NCBI RefSeq assembly: GCF_011082085.1
Contig: NZ_CP041063.1
Location: 1,550,001 to 1,614,000, forward strand
Source of the DNA: Bacillus sp. Cs-700
Lineage (GTDB): Bacteria > Bacillota > Bacilli > Bacillales > Guptibacillaceae
Direction of reading: 5' to 3'
DNA length: 64,000 nt
The notes under the pieces were generated by a model. The model was given only the letters and a program-made list of their open reading frames with translations, had not been told where the DNA came from and did no database searches. Positions 7,706 through 15,147 of the stretch are shown one piece after another. The translations under genes and the position numbers were made by a program. Positions within the stretch are counted from its first letter, which is position 1. Each line of letters begins with the position of its first letter.

Positions 7706-9435
7706 GATTTTAGAGCCTTCGCTGTTTCGTGTGAAATCTTTGAGAATAACCTCCGATGGAGCATAAGATTTTCATCACGATTGGTCGGGACTTCAATAAT
7801 GCTTAGTCCTTTATGCTTCTTGCTTTTCTCAAAAGCTAAGCTAAACTCTTCCCAATTCTCTATGCGATCAAAACTTCCCCCGTAAAGCGCTGCGGCATGC
7901 TCGTAATCTAGTCCAAGCGGTGTTCCAAACAGTTGCTCGAAATGTTTCTCTTCCTGACGCTGCGGTAAAAAGGAGAAAATCCCCCCTCCATCATTGTTCA
8001 CAACAACAATGGTTAAATTGATTTCATATAACTTTGCTAGAAGGAGGCCGTTCATATCATGATAAAAAGAGAGATCACCGATAACCAAAACACCGGAAGA
8101 ATAATCAGTACTAGCACCAAGAGCAGTTGAAATAATCCCATCAATACCGTTCGCCCCGCGATTTCCCATTATGGTCGGTCGAGCTCCTTCAGGTAAAAAG
8201 AAGTTTTCCAAATCGCGTATCGGCATACTATTGCCTACAAACAAAAGATCGTCCTTATCCATTAATTGACCCAATTCTCTAAACACATATCCTTCAAAGA
8301 GTCCTTCTACTTCCAAATCCTCACGAAGCAGGTTAAGAGTGACCTCGTTTACCTCTTTCCACGCTTCTAGCCACTTGTTCTCACAATGTTCAAGCTGTTG
8401 TGAAGCAGGGAGAAGGCTCTTCACAAACTCTACTGGTGAAACATTTGGCATGTCAGAGCTTGAAAGAGTTGGGTCTCTCCATCCATTCTCATCTATTACG
8501 AGATGGAGAGGACTTTCCGCTTTATTAACAAAAAGCGTATAAGCTTTTGATACGGGCATTGCCCCAAAACGAATAATCACATCAGGATAAAGGGAGGAAT
8601 CAACTTCACCTCTTAAAAAAGCATCATATCCTTCAATTAAATTAGGAGAATTCACATGTCGACACATGGACAGAGAATCAGCAAGAACAGGATATCCTAG
8701 TGCTTCCGCAAGAGCATACAATGGCTCGGCTAATTCTTCATTTTCCTGTGGACCTACAACGATAATCCCCTTCTTATTAGCCAACTTTTCGACATAACGC
8801 TTTACTGCTTTATCGTCTAAAACGCGTGCATAATCAGTAGATTGTACCCAAGGCTCGTGATCCTCTCTGCCATCAGAAAAAAGACCTGAATATGAAAGAT
8901 CGGGTGTTAAAGGATCTCTAAACGGAAAATTAAGATGAACAGGTCCAGCTGGTATACTCGAAGAAACAGCAACGGCTCTTGAAGCGGCTGTCCTGATGTA
9001 TCGCGTCAGGGAGGAGGATGGAAGCGCCATTTCCATAAACCACTTTGCATAGTCTCCATATAGCTTAATTTGGTCAATCGCCTGTGGCGCGCCATTGTCA
9101 CGAAGCTCATGAGGACGATCGGCCGTTAATACAATCAACGGTACATTGGATTGAGCAGCTTCGATGACTGCAGGATAGTAATTCGCTCCCGCTGTGCCTG
9201 ATGAACAAAGGAGTGCGACCGGTTCATGATGTGACTTGGCCATGCCAAGCGCAAAAAAACCAGCAGATCGCTCATCGATATGCATCCAGACTTTCATTAA
9301 AGGGTGTTCTGCCATCATCATAGCAAGTGGGGTAGACCGCGATCCTGGACTAACCACAGCATGGTTTACGCCTGATCGCACAAGTTCATCTACAAACGAA
9401 CCAACGTAGCTTGATAATATTTCTTGATCAGTCAT
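7702..9435 (-). CDS. menD: SEPHCHC synthase, thiamine-diphosphate enzyme
   Basis: Adds a 2-oxoglutarate-derived unit to isochorismate, the first committed step to menaquinone. 577 aa with the ThDP glutamate in VSPGSRSTPLAMM (N-terminal PYR domain), SSGTAGANYYPAV, the central domain, and the ThDP/Mg motif IGDLSFYHDMNGLLLAKLYE in the C-terminal PP domain. I choose ATG 9435 (GGGGGT seven bases before it); the TTG at 9450 in the same frame has no ribosome site. The start overlaps the end of menF by eight bases, so the two are coupled. Confidence 0.95.
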   Translation of the reverse strand: MTDQEILSSYVGSFVDELVRSGVNHAVVSPGSRSTPLAMMMAEHPLMKVWMHIDERSAGFFALGMAKSHHEPVALLCSSGTAGANYYPAVIEAAQSNVPLIVLTADRPHELRDNGAPQAIDQIKLYGDYAKWFMEMALPSSSLTRYIRTAASRAVAVSSSIPAGPVHLNFPFRDPLTPDLSYSGLFSDGREDHEPWVQSTDYARVLDDKAVKRYVEKLANKKGIIVVGPQENEELAEPLYALAEALGYPVLADSLSMCRHVNSPNLIEGYDAFLRGEVDSSLYPDVIIRFGAMPVSKAYTLFVNKAESPLHLVIDENGWRDPTLSSSDMPNVSPVEFVKSLLPASQQLEHCENKWLEAWKEVNEVTLNLLREDLEVEGLFEGYVFRELGQLMDKDDLLFVGNSMPIRDLENFFLPEGARPTIMGNRGANGIDGIISTALGASTDYSSGVLVIGDLSFYHDMNGLLLAKLYEINLTIVVVNNDGGGIFSFLPQRQEEKHFEQLFGTPLGLDYEHAAALYGGSFDRIENWEEFSLAFEKSKKHKGLSIIEVPTNRDENLMLHRRLFSKISHETAKALKS

Positions 9436-10831
9436 ATTTTTTACCCCCAAGCGCCGTTAACATCGGTTTAAACTTCATTTTGGTTTCTTCGTATTCACTA
9501 TCGGGATCTGAATCTCCTACAATCCCGCACCCTGCATAGAGCGTTGCTTGATCGCCATTTAATAGACCTGAGCGAATCGCAACCGCAAATTCACCATTCC
9601 CCTGGAAATCAACCCAGCCAACAGGTCCAGCATACCAGCCGCGATCCAAATTTTCGATTCGCTTGATCTCATTAACCGCCTCTACTTGAGGATACCCACC
9701 AAGGGCTGGGGTAGGGTGTAACCGCTCAACCATCCGTAAAAGACTTGTTCTTTTGCTAGCTCTCGCTACAACAGGTGTAAACAAATGTTGAATATGCGGC
9801 GTTTTTAGAATTTCAGGCGTAGAGGGTACCTGAACAAATTCACACTCTTTTTCCATAGCGGTTCGAATCATCTGAACAACTAAATCGTGTTCGATTCGAT
9901 TTTTTTGATCATAAAGCAGTTCTTGTCCAAAAGCTTCATCTTCTTCTTCCGATACCCCTCGCTGAATCGAGCCAGCAAGACACGTTGAATAAACCTGTTG
10001 CCCTTCCCTTTTCACCAACCGTTCAGGTGAGGCACCAAGAAAACATTCCCCCCCGTATTCGAACGCAAATACGTAGCTATCGCTCTGCTGTTCTTTTAGA
10101 TTTGATAGCGTTCGTGTAGAAGAGAAAGGTTGACTAGATTTGAGCTTGATTTCTCTAGCAAGAACAACTTTATCCAGTTGTCCTTCTCGTATATTTTCGG
10201 CTGCACTTCTGACTGTTTCTTTCCATTGATCAGGGTTAATTTCTTTTATAGAAAAAGCTTCAACATCCGATGAATATACAGTCGTTATTTTATTTAAGAG
10301 GTTGGCATGTTGCTTTAGAAGTGCTTCGGAAAGTTTCTCTGGATCATCTTCTACATTCACGACAGCATTAATTGTTAACCATGCCTGATCAAGAGCGGAA
10401 GTTAACATGATTTCCGGAAGTACCATACCGCCTTCAGGAAATGAACTCCATTCACCGCTTTCTGGCGCAGAAGGGTCAAAAGAAAAGCCACCGAGCAACA
10501 CAGGTCCAACACCTGGACGAGATGGCGCCCCCTCTATAATGGCATCTTCAAGGAAACGCTGCCACTCTTCTTCTATTGTACGAAACCGATCGGAATTGGC
10601 CTGAAATTGGTTCATCCGTCCAAGCCCTACAATCGTCGTATCATTCTCTGGGTCAGACCAAAATGTTCGATCATTTTTATAAGTAGACGAACCTGCTGCA
10701 TAAAAGGAGAGAGGATCGACAGCAGCTACTGATAGCACCTGACTAACAAGTACAGACGTTCCCCGCTTTTCTGCCTTACTAACACCTTGATGAAGCAGGC
10801 TAAATAATTCTTGATGTTGTAATGTAGACAC
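9428..10831 (-). CDS. menF: Isochorismate synthase
   Basis: Converts chorismate to isochorismate, feeding menaquinone. 467-aa chorismate-binding enzyme; seen are KVVLAREIKL (about 223), CFLGASPERLV, STCLAGSIQRG, EHDLVVQMI, HLFTPV, LHPTPALGGYP and the C-terminal YAGCGIVGDSDPDSEYEETK, the standard series of metal and substrate residues. Translation starts at GTG 10831 behind GGGGGGAG. First gene of the leftward operon; a small hairpin in its leader (10862-10887) could attenuate it. Confidence 0.95.
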   Translation of the reverse strand: MSTLQHQELFSLLHQGVSKAEKRGTSVLVSQVLSVAAVDPLSFYAAGSSTYKNDRTFWSDPENDTTIVGLGRMNQFQANSDRFRTIEEEWQRFLEDAIIEGAPSRPGVGPVLLGGFSFDPSAPESGEWSSFPEGGMVLPEIMLTSALDQAWLTINAVVNVEDDPEKLSEALLKQHANLLNKITTVYSSDVEAFSIKEINPDQWKETVRSAAENIREGQLDKVVLAREIKLKSSQPFSSTRTLSNLKEQQSDSYVFAFEYGGECFLGASPERLVKREGQQVYSTCLAGSIQRGVSEEEDEAFGQELLYDQKNRIEHDLVVQMIRTAMEKECEFVQVPSTPEILKTPHIQHLFTPVVARASKRTSLLRMVERLHPTPALGGYPQVEAVNEIKRIENLDRGWYAGPVGWVDFQGNGEFAVAIRSGLLNGDQATLYAGCGIVGDSDPDSEYEETKMKFKPMLTALGGKKYD

Positions 10832-10861
10832 CGTCTTCTCCCCCCAACTTTCTGTCCATGC

Positions 10862-10887
10862 AAAAGCAGACCGAGTTAGCCTCGGCC
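10862..10887 (-). promoter_or_regulatory. Possible attenuator hairpin in the men operon leader
   Basis: GACCGAG / CTCGGCC seven-base stem with a TTAGC loop, followed in the men direction by four T, about 35 bases before the menF start. Weak as a terminator; listed because of its place in the 5' leader. Confidence 0.35.
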
Positions 10888-11105
10888 ACAGTTACTTAAA
10901 GGATACACCTGTGTAGCTAAGACTGTCAACGAAGCTGTTTTACCGTTTTTATCGCCTTCATATGTATAGATTCCCTATCTCCTCAAAAAAAACCATTTTA
11001 ATGCTCCGCAGATGCCCTTAGCAAAATAATTGATGAGCATACACTGATAAATGTAGACGACGGTGAATCGTTGTTTATACACTAAATGATAAGGGAGTGT
11101 CTCAC

Positions 11106-11384
11106 ATGTCCAGACACTATTATCATGGTGTTTGTCGTCAGCATATTGGACAATGTGTTGAAATCAAATGTCATGACGGTCAATTGCATAGAGGTCATAT
11201 TGAAGATGTTGATGATGAGTTCGTCTACATTCGTCCTTTAAATCGCAATTGTGATGGACCACAACATCCCGAGGGACCAGGAATGTTTTTCTTCGGCGCT
11301 TTTGCAGGCGGCTTTCTTGGAGGACTATTAGGCGTAGGTTTGGGAAGTATCGCGTTTTTTAGGCCATATCCGTACTATTACTAA
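11106..11384 (+). CDS. Small protein with Sm-like N-terminal part and glycine-rich hydrophobic tail
   Basis: 92 aa, family not named with certainty. Residues 1-45 (CRQHIGQCVEIKCHDGQLHRG then HIEDVDDEFVYIRPL) look like a small Sm-like beta barrel; residues 60-85 are a Gly/Phe/Leu-rich hydrophobic stretch, and the end is a tyrosine-rich PYPYYY. Similar architectures are annotated as hypothetical, sometimes spore-associated, proteins in bacilli. I take ATG 11106 (AAGGGAG eight bases before it) over GTG 11097, which directly abuts that site. Its own terminator follows; it divides the leftward men operon from rightward menA. Confidence 0.7.
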   Translation: MSRHYYHGVCRQHIGQCVEIKCHDGQLHRGHIEDVDDEFVYIRPLNRNCDGPQHPEGPGMFFFGAFAGGFLGGLLGVGLGSIAFFRPYPYYY

Positions 11385-11395
11385 TCACACAAATG

Positions 11396-11421
11396 CGATC
11401 ACTAAAAGGTGATCGTTTTTG
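11396..11421 (+). terminator. Terminator after the 92-aa gene
   Basis: CGATCAC / GTGATCG stem, six-base loop, TTTTT tail. Confidence 0.75.
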
Positions 11422-11530
11422 TTTTCACTACTCTTTCTCTCTACTTGAAAGAAATTAGGCAGATGTGAGGCGAAAGCATGTCATTCGACTTTTTTCTATT
11501 GACAGAGACTTCTTGATATTGACAAAAGGA

Positions 11531-11564
11531 TTGACACCCTTTATCCGTTTTTTTAAACTATAAT
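11531..11564 (+). promoter_or_regulatory. Probable sigma-A promoter of menA
   Basis: TTGACA at 11531, with TAAACT 17 bases later (11554-11559); a perfect TATAAT at 11559-11564 lies five bases too far for this -35. One of the two is the -10, with start about 45-55 bases before menA. Confidence 0.5.
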
Positions 11565-11617
11565 GGTTACAAGAGGATTTTTAAGAAGTTTATTATTTAA
11601 GGGAGAGACACTATTCT

Positions 11618-12562
11618 ATGGAAGAGCGTATGAACACCAGCAACGATAAGCTGAATAAAGTGACGCCTTCAAAACCAACATGGCAGGTGTGGTGGCGACT
11701 ATTAAGACCCCACACATTAACAGCTTCCTTCGTCCCGGTTTTTCTGGGCACAATGCTTGCCCTTCAAAGTCATACATTACATTTTGGATTGTTTATGGCG
11801 ATGATGATCGCTTCTATCCTTATTCAATCAGCAACAAATATGTTTAATGAATACTATGATTTCAAAAGGGGTCTTGATCACGCAGGTAGCGTAGGAATTG
11901 GTGGCGCCATCGTAAGAGATGGAGTTAGTGCAAGAACAGTATTGAATCTTGCTTTTATTTTCTTTGGAATTGCCATTCTGTTAGGCGTTTACATCTGTAT
12001 CCTGACGACATGGTGGATTGCGGTCATTGGTTCAATCTGTATGGCTGCAGGGTATTTCTATACTGGCGGCCCACACCCAATTGCCTATACACCATTTGGC
12101 GAAATTGCCGCTGGCGTCTTTATGGGACTCATTCTTGTCTTACTTTCTTTTTTCATTCAAACGGGAGTTATTACATTTGAAAGCATTCTTGTTTCGATCC
12201 CGATTTCCATTCTAGTTGGCGGTATCCTTATGGCGAACAATATCCGCGACCTAGAAGGCGACAAAGAAAAAGGACGAAAAACACTCGCAATACTTCTTGG
12301 ACACGATAAAGCTGTGGCCCTTTTAGAGTGGATGTTTATCGTTTCTTACCTTTGGGTGGTCGCACTCATCATTACAATTGATTTATCACTTTGGTTGCTG
12401 TTAATTATTCTAAGCATCCCTAAAGCATTCAAAGCCATTCGCTTATTTGAAGGGAAAACGCAGGCTGCTCAAATGATGCCCGCTATGCAAGCAACGGCTC
12501 AAATGCATACTCAATTTGGACTGCTCATGGCCATTGGTTTATTGCTCGCTTATTTTATTTAA
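11618..12562 (+). CDS. menA: 1,4-Dihydroxy-2-naphthoate polyprenyltransferase
   Basis: Membrane enzyme that attaches the polyprenyl chain to DHNA to give demethylmenaquinone. 314-aa UbiA-superfamily protein with about eight membrane segments and the two Asp-rich prenyl-diphosphate motifs: NMFNEYYDFKRGLD (about residues 74-87) and NNIRDLEGDKEKGRKT (about 208-223). Start ATG 11618 behind AAGGGAG; ATG 11630 is an alternative. In bacilli menA is usually separate from the men operon, as here; it stands alone with promoter and terminator. Confidence 0.95.
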   Translation: MEERMNTSNDKLNKVTPSKPTWQVWWRLLRPHTLTASFVPVFLGTMLALQSHTLHFGLFMAMMIASILIQSATNMFNEYYDFKRGLDHAGSVGIGGAIVRDGVSARTVLNLAFIFFGIAILLGVYICILTTWWIAVIGSICMAAGYFYTGGPHPIAYTPFGEIAAGVFMGLILVLLSFFIQTGVITFESILVSIPISILVGGILMANNIRDLEGDKEKGRKTLAILLGHDKAVALLEWMFIVSYLWVVALIITIDLSLWLLLIILSIPKAFKAIRLFEGKTQAAQMMPAMQATAQMHTQFGLLMAIGLLLAYFI

Positions 12563-12566
12563 TCTA

Positions 12567-12599
12567 GAGTCAGAGACGAATATAGTCTCTGACTTTTTT
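12567..12599 (+). terminator. Terminator of menA
   Basis: Perfect ten-base stem AGTCAGAGAC / GTCTCTGACT with a seven-base loop and six T. Confidence 0.9.
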
Positions 12600-12772
12600 G
12601 CGCCGCTTTAGAGAGGAAAAGCACTTCTTTTTACTCTATTAGTGGAATTAATTAGATTTTCGCGGAACTATAGCAAGAATCAGACATAAAAGGAAAAAAA
12701 GCGAGCTTTTTCCCTGCTAATTTTCCCTTTTTATAGCCAATTGCTCGTGTATACTGTAAATAAGTACATAGA

Positions 12773-12852
12773 AAAAAGCGGAAGCGTCCGATTAACCTTG
12801 TCCCGTCTTCATTTTTTTGATAAAAGAAGCGAGAGGTTAGACGCTGCAGCTG
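12773..12852 (+). repeat. Intergenic hairpin repeat, copy A, in the leader of the thioesterase gene
   Basis: Begins AAAAAAGCGGAAGCGTCCG and folds back on itself: GAAGCGTCCGATTAACC pairs imperfectly with GGTTAGACGC at 12834-12844, with an inner GTCTTC / GAAGCG pairing. The opening matches copies B and C downstream. It ends a few bases before the ribosome site (GGAGGAA) of the next gene, so it is part of that mRNA leader. The rest of the 12600-12867 gap is AT-rich with nothing else recognised. Confidence 0.5.
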
Positions 12853-12867
12853 AATTGGAGGAATAAG

Positions 12868-13248
12868 ATGGAATTCGCAAATACAATGCTAGAGGCACTC
12901 GGAATCAAAGCTATTACATTAACACCTGAAAAAGTCGTTCTTGAAATGCCAGTTGGACCGAGCACTCATCAGCCACTCGGCTTTCTTCACGGAGGTGCAT
13001 CCGTTGCACTTGCTGAATCAGCCGCAAGCATAGGTGGCACACTTAATCTTAACTCAGAAAACGAAGCCACATTTGGAATGGAGATCAACGCTAATCATCT
13101 ACGTAGCAAAAAAGACGGCGTTGTCCGAGCCATCGCTGAGCCCATCCACATCGGACGTAGAACAATGGTCTGGGAAATCAACATCGTCGACGAACAAGAA
13201 GAACTAATCTGCATATCGCGCTGCACCCTAGCCGTTAAAAGGTATTAA
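12868..13248 (+). CDS. menI: Hotdog-fold thioesterase, probable DHNA-CoA hydrolase (YuxO/MenI-like)
   Basis: 126-aa PaaI-type hotdog protein: HQPLGFLHGGASVALAES (about residues 35-52) carries the substrate-binding His and catalytic acid, followed by FGMEINANHLRS and GVVRAIAEPIHIGRRTMVWEI. The sequence closely follows B. subtilis YuxO, which is annotated as the hydrolase of 1,4-dihydroxy-2-naphthoyl-CoA. Location next to menA, and the absence of a thioesterase in the men operon, support the MenI role, which remains inference. Good ribosome site GGAGGAA. Confidence 0.8.
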   Translation: MEFANTMLEALGIKAITLTPEKVVLEMPVGPSTHQPLGFLHGGASVALAESAASIGGTLNLNSENEATFGMEINANHLRSKKDGVVRAIAEPIHIGRRTMVWEINIVDEQEELICISRCTLAVKRY

Positions 13249-13251
13249 GAA

Positions 13252-13366
13252 AAGCGGAGACGAGCGTTTAGAAACGGAGATATTGGAACTCTTGAACCAG
13301 AACACGCTTTTTGTGTTCTGGTTCAAGAGTGAAATATCGTAGTTTCTGCGAGTCACAGCTGGACAC
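13252..13366. repeat. Intergenic hairpin repeat, copy B, long inverted repeat
   Basis: Starts GAAAAGCGGAGACGAGCG. Its core is a perfect 18-base inverted repeat (13289-13306 and 13314-13331; ends ACTCTTGAACC... / ...GGTTCAAGAGT) around a seven-base loop, and the flanks (GATATT / AATATC, AGAAAC / GTTTCT) extend the pairing imperfectly to almost 100 bases. It begins three bases after the thioesterase stop and may act as its transcript end, but there is no T run. Confidence 0.65.
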
Positions 13367-13367
13367 G

Positions 13368-13450
13368 AAAAGCGGAAGCATCCGTTTAGCCTCGACAAGC
13401 GCTGGAGCCCATAAAAAGAACACGGTCTTTGTGTTTGAGTTATAGGATGA
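13368..13450. repeat. Intergenic hairpin repeat, copy C
   Basis: GAAAAGCGGAAGCATCCG, then TTTAGCCTCGACAAGCGC and TGGAGCCC, with an inner AACAC / GTGTT pairing. Blocks like GCGGAAGCGnCCGTTTAGC and GACAAGCGCTGGAGC recur between genes in many Bacillaceae genomes as a high-copy repeat; from memory this is the most canonical of the three copies here. Confidence 0.6.
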
Positions 13451-13516
13451 AGTGACCAAGTCTCTGCCAACTTGCAGTTAAACACCACTACTCTCACTAA
13501 ACCATAGAACCTAAAA

Positions 13517-13545
13517 AGAATCCCGTCACTATTGACGGGATTTCT
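13517..13545. terminator. Terminator at the end of the zinc-finger microprotein gene
   Basis: AATCCCGTCA / TGACGGGATT stem with a four-base loop. The minus-strand stop codon at 13529-13531 lies inside the hairpin. Confidence 0.7.
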
Positions 13546-13687
13546 GTTCTATTTTTCGTTCACCAATTTCTCGATAATCTTCATGATACGTGTCTGAAAT
13601 CGCATAATGACATTCATCGCACACCATCCTTCTTCTTTCCCACGGGAAGAGCAATTCTTTCTCACAGTAAATACATCCGTGATTCAA
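13529..13687 (-). CDS. 52-aa zinc-finger microprotein
   Basis: Minus-strand frame starting at TTG 13687 (an in-frame GTG lies three codons earlier), eight bases behind AGGGGGGTG. The product begins NHGCIYCEKELLFPWERRRM and continues with VCDECHY, giving two CxxC pairs 17 residues apart, a typical zinc ribbon, then a charged C-terminus (GERKIEQKSRQ). Zinc-ribbon microproteins of this size are common in bacilli and lack known function. Non-ATG start and small size would hide it from most gene callers. Confidence 0.6.
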   Translation of the reverse strand: MNHGCIYCEKELLFPWERRRMVCDECHYAISDTYHEDYREIGERKIEQKSRQ

Positions 13688-13761
13688 TTGGATCACCCCC
13701 CTTTTAGATTATGACGAATCAGTATGTCTAAGACCTAAAAGCCAGGAAAGGAGAACTTAAC

Positions 13762-14478
13762 ATGACACATAAACTAGTGCCTTACCTTTTTATCTTACTC
13801 TTTTTATCTGCCTGTTCTTTCAGCACTTCCAATAACGAAATTCCTGAAAACACAATTCCAGCAACAGTGGATCGGGTCGTAGATGGTGACACTCTAAAAG
13901 TAACACTTGAAGAGCGAGAAGAAACAATCAGACTTCTCCTTGTCGATACACCTGAAACGAAGCATCCTAGTAAACCTGTCCAACCATTTGGACCTGAAGC
14001 GTCAGATTTTGCGAAGGACCGGCTTGAAGGAGAGAAGGTTGGAATCGAGATCGATGTTTCAGAACGTGATAAGTACGGCAGACTTCTTGCATACGTCTGG
14101 ATCGGTGATCAAATGTTCAACGAAATGCTTCTTGAAGAAGGACTCGCGAGGGTCGCATACATATATCAGCCTAATGTAAAATATGTTGATCAATTTCAAG
14201 AAATACAGCGACAAGCTCAAGAAGAAGGGAAAGGGATTTGGAGCATAGAAGACTATGTTCAAGAAGAAGGGTTTGACGAAGAATCGGAAACAAATGATTC
14301 TCCTATTGAAGAAAAATTCGCTTCTGAGGAGTGCCAAATAAAAGGAAATATAAATTCAAAAGGCGAAAAAATTTATCATGTTCCTGAAGGATCCTACTAC
14401 GAAATGACCAAAGCAGAAGAAATGTTTTGTACGAAAAACGAAGCAGAAAAAGCTGGTTTCCGTCCATCTTCCAGGTAA
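13762..14478 (+). CDS. Thermonuclease-family lipoprotein with C-terminal sunset-type domain
   Basis: Secreted, membrane-anchored Ca-dependent nuclease. 238 aa: lipoprotein signal ending in the lipobox LSAC (Cys19), then a staphylococcal-nuclease fold at about residues 32-165 with VDGDTLKV, the catalytic RLLLVDTPETKHP (Arg, Asp), KYGRLLAYVW and an E-rich turn. The last 50 residues (CQIKGNINSKGEKIYHVPEG to FCTKNEAEKAGFR) form the short cysteine-containing domain often found after thermonucleases, called the sunset domain in NCBI annotation. B. subtilis YncB and YhcR are relatives. Likely role: degrading extracellular DNA for nutrients. Confidence 0.9.
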   Translation: MTHKLVPYLFILLFLSACSFSTSNNEIPENTIPATVDRVVDGDTLKVTLEEREETIRLLLVDTPETKHPSKPVQPFGPEASDFAKDRLEGEKVGIEIDVSERDKYGRLLAYVWIGDQMFNEMLLEEGLARVAYIYQPNVKYVDQFQEIQRQAQEEGKGIWSIEDYVQEEGFDEESETNDSPIEEKFASEECQIKGNINSKGEKIYHVPEGSYYEMTKAEEMFCTKNEAEKAGFRPSSR

Positions 14479-14563
14479 TCGTCTTGCATTACACTTTCTC
14501 TTTAGACAAACACATAATTTGTTACCTTCTGTACCATCATAGGCTAGAGGAGGTAGCGAAACG

Positions 14564-15118
14564 ATGAAAACAATTTTAAAATCAATGCTTGGCATTCTCC
14601 AATCTCACACTGATGGTGAGCCTAAATCCCCGTTACATGTCGGTGAAGTGATGAACTGTTGGACAGCTTTTGCGATTTTTAAAGAAGCTCAAGTTTTTTA
14701 TCGAATGGCATTAAATACAACCGAGGATGAACAATTAAAGAAAAAAACACAGGAGATTTTTGATGCGTCTGTTAAAGATCAAGATAAATTAAAACACTTT
14801 TTAATAAAAGAAGGTGTTCCACTCCCACCAACATCTCAAGCAAAGCCCGATTCATCCTCAGAAACGATTCCAATGGGGGTAAAGCTAACGGATGATGAAA
14901 TTGCTAACGGGATTTCATTGAAGCTCGCTTCAGTGAATATTCTCTGTGCAACGACCGTTTCTCAGTCCATTCGAACCGATGTCGGGTTAATGTTTCTTGA
15001 GTTTCAAACCCACATCCTTCTATTTGCTGCGGATTTTAAAACGTTAATGGAAAAGAGAGGATGGCTGAAATCTCCGCCACCTTATCTTCCACCTGGCGCT
15101 CCAACTCAAAAGCCGTAG
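14564..15118 (+). CDS. DUF3231 family protein
   Basis: 184 aa, helical, ferritin-like in pattern. Family features: PLHVGEVMNCWTAFAIF near residue 24, a long helical middle, and the ending GWLKSPPPYLPPGAP. DUF3231 proteins occur in spore-formers, often in several copies, with no proven function; some are seen in spore or stress data sets. Good ribosome site GGAGGTAG. The stop codon is inside the terminator hairpin shared with the converging exporter operon. Confidence 0.85.
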   Translation: MKTILKSMLGILQSHTDGEPKSPLHVGEVMNCWTAFAIFKEAQVFYRMALNTTEDEQLKKKTQEIFDASVKDQDKLKHFLIKEGVPLPPTSQAKPDSSSETIPMGVKLTDDEIANGISLKLASVNILCATTVSQSIRTDVGLMFLEFQTHILLFAADFKTLMEKRGWLKSPPPYLPPGAPTQKP

Positions 15119-15139
15119 CTCCAGAAGCTACGGCTTTTA
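15106..15139. terminator. Bidirectional terminator between DUF3231 gene and bmrD
   Basis: AAAAGCCGTAGCT / AGCTACGGCTTTT perfect stem with a five-base loop; A-run on the left and T-run on the right. Confidence 0.9.
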
Positions 15140-15147
15140 TCTTATTT

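Noticed and set aside
13228-13497. Leftward frames across the repeat region
   Set aside because: They arise from the hairpin repeats and have no ribosome site or protein-like conservation.
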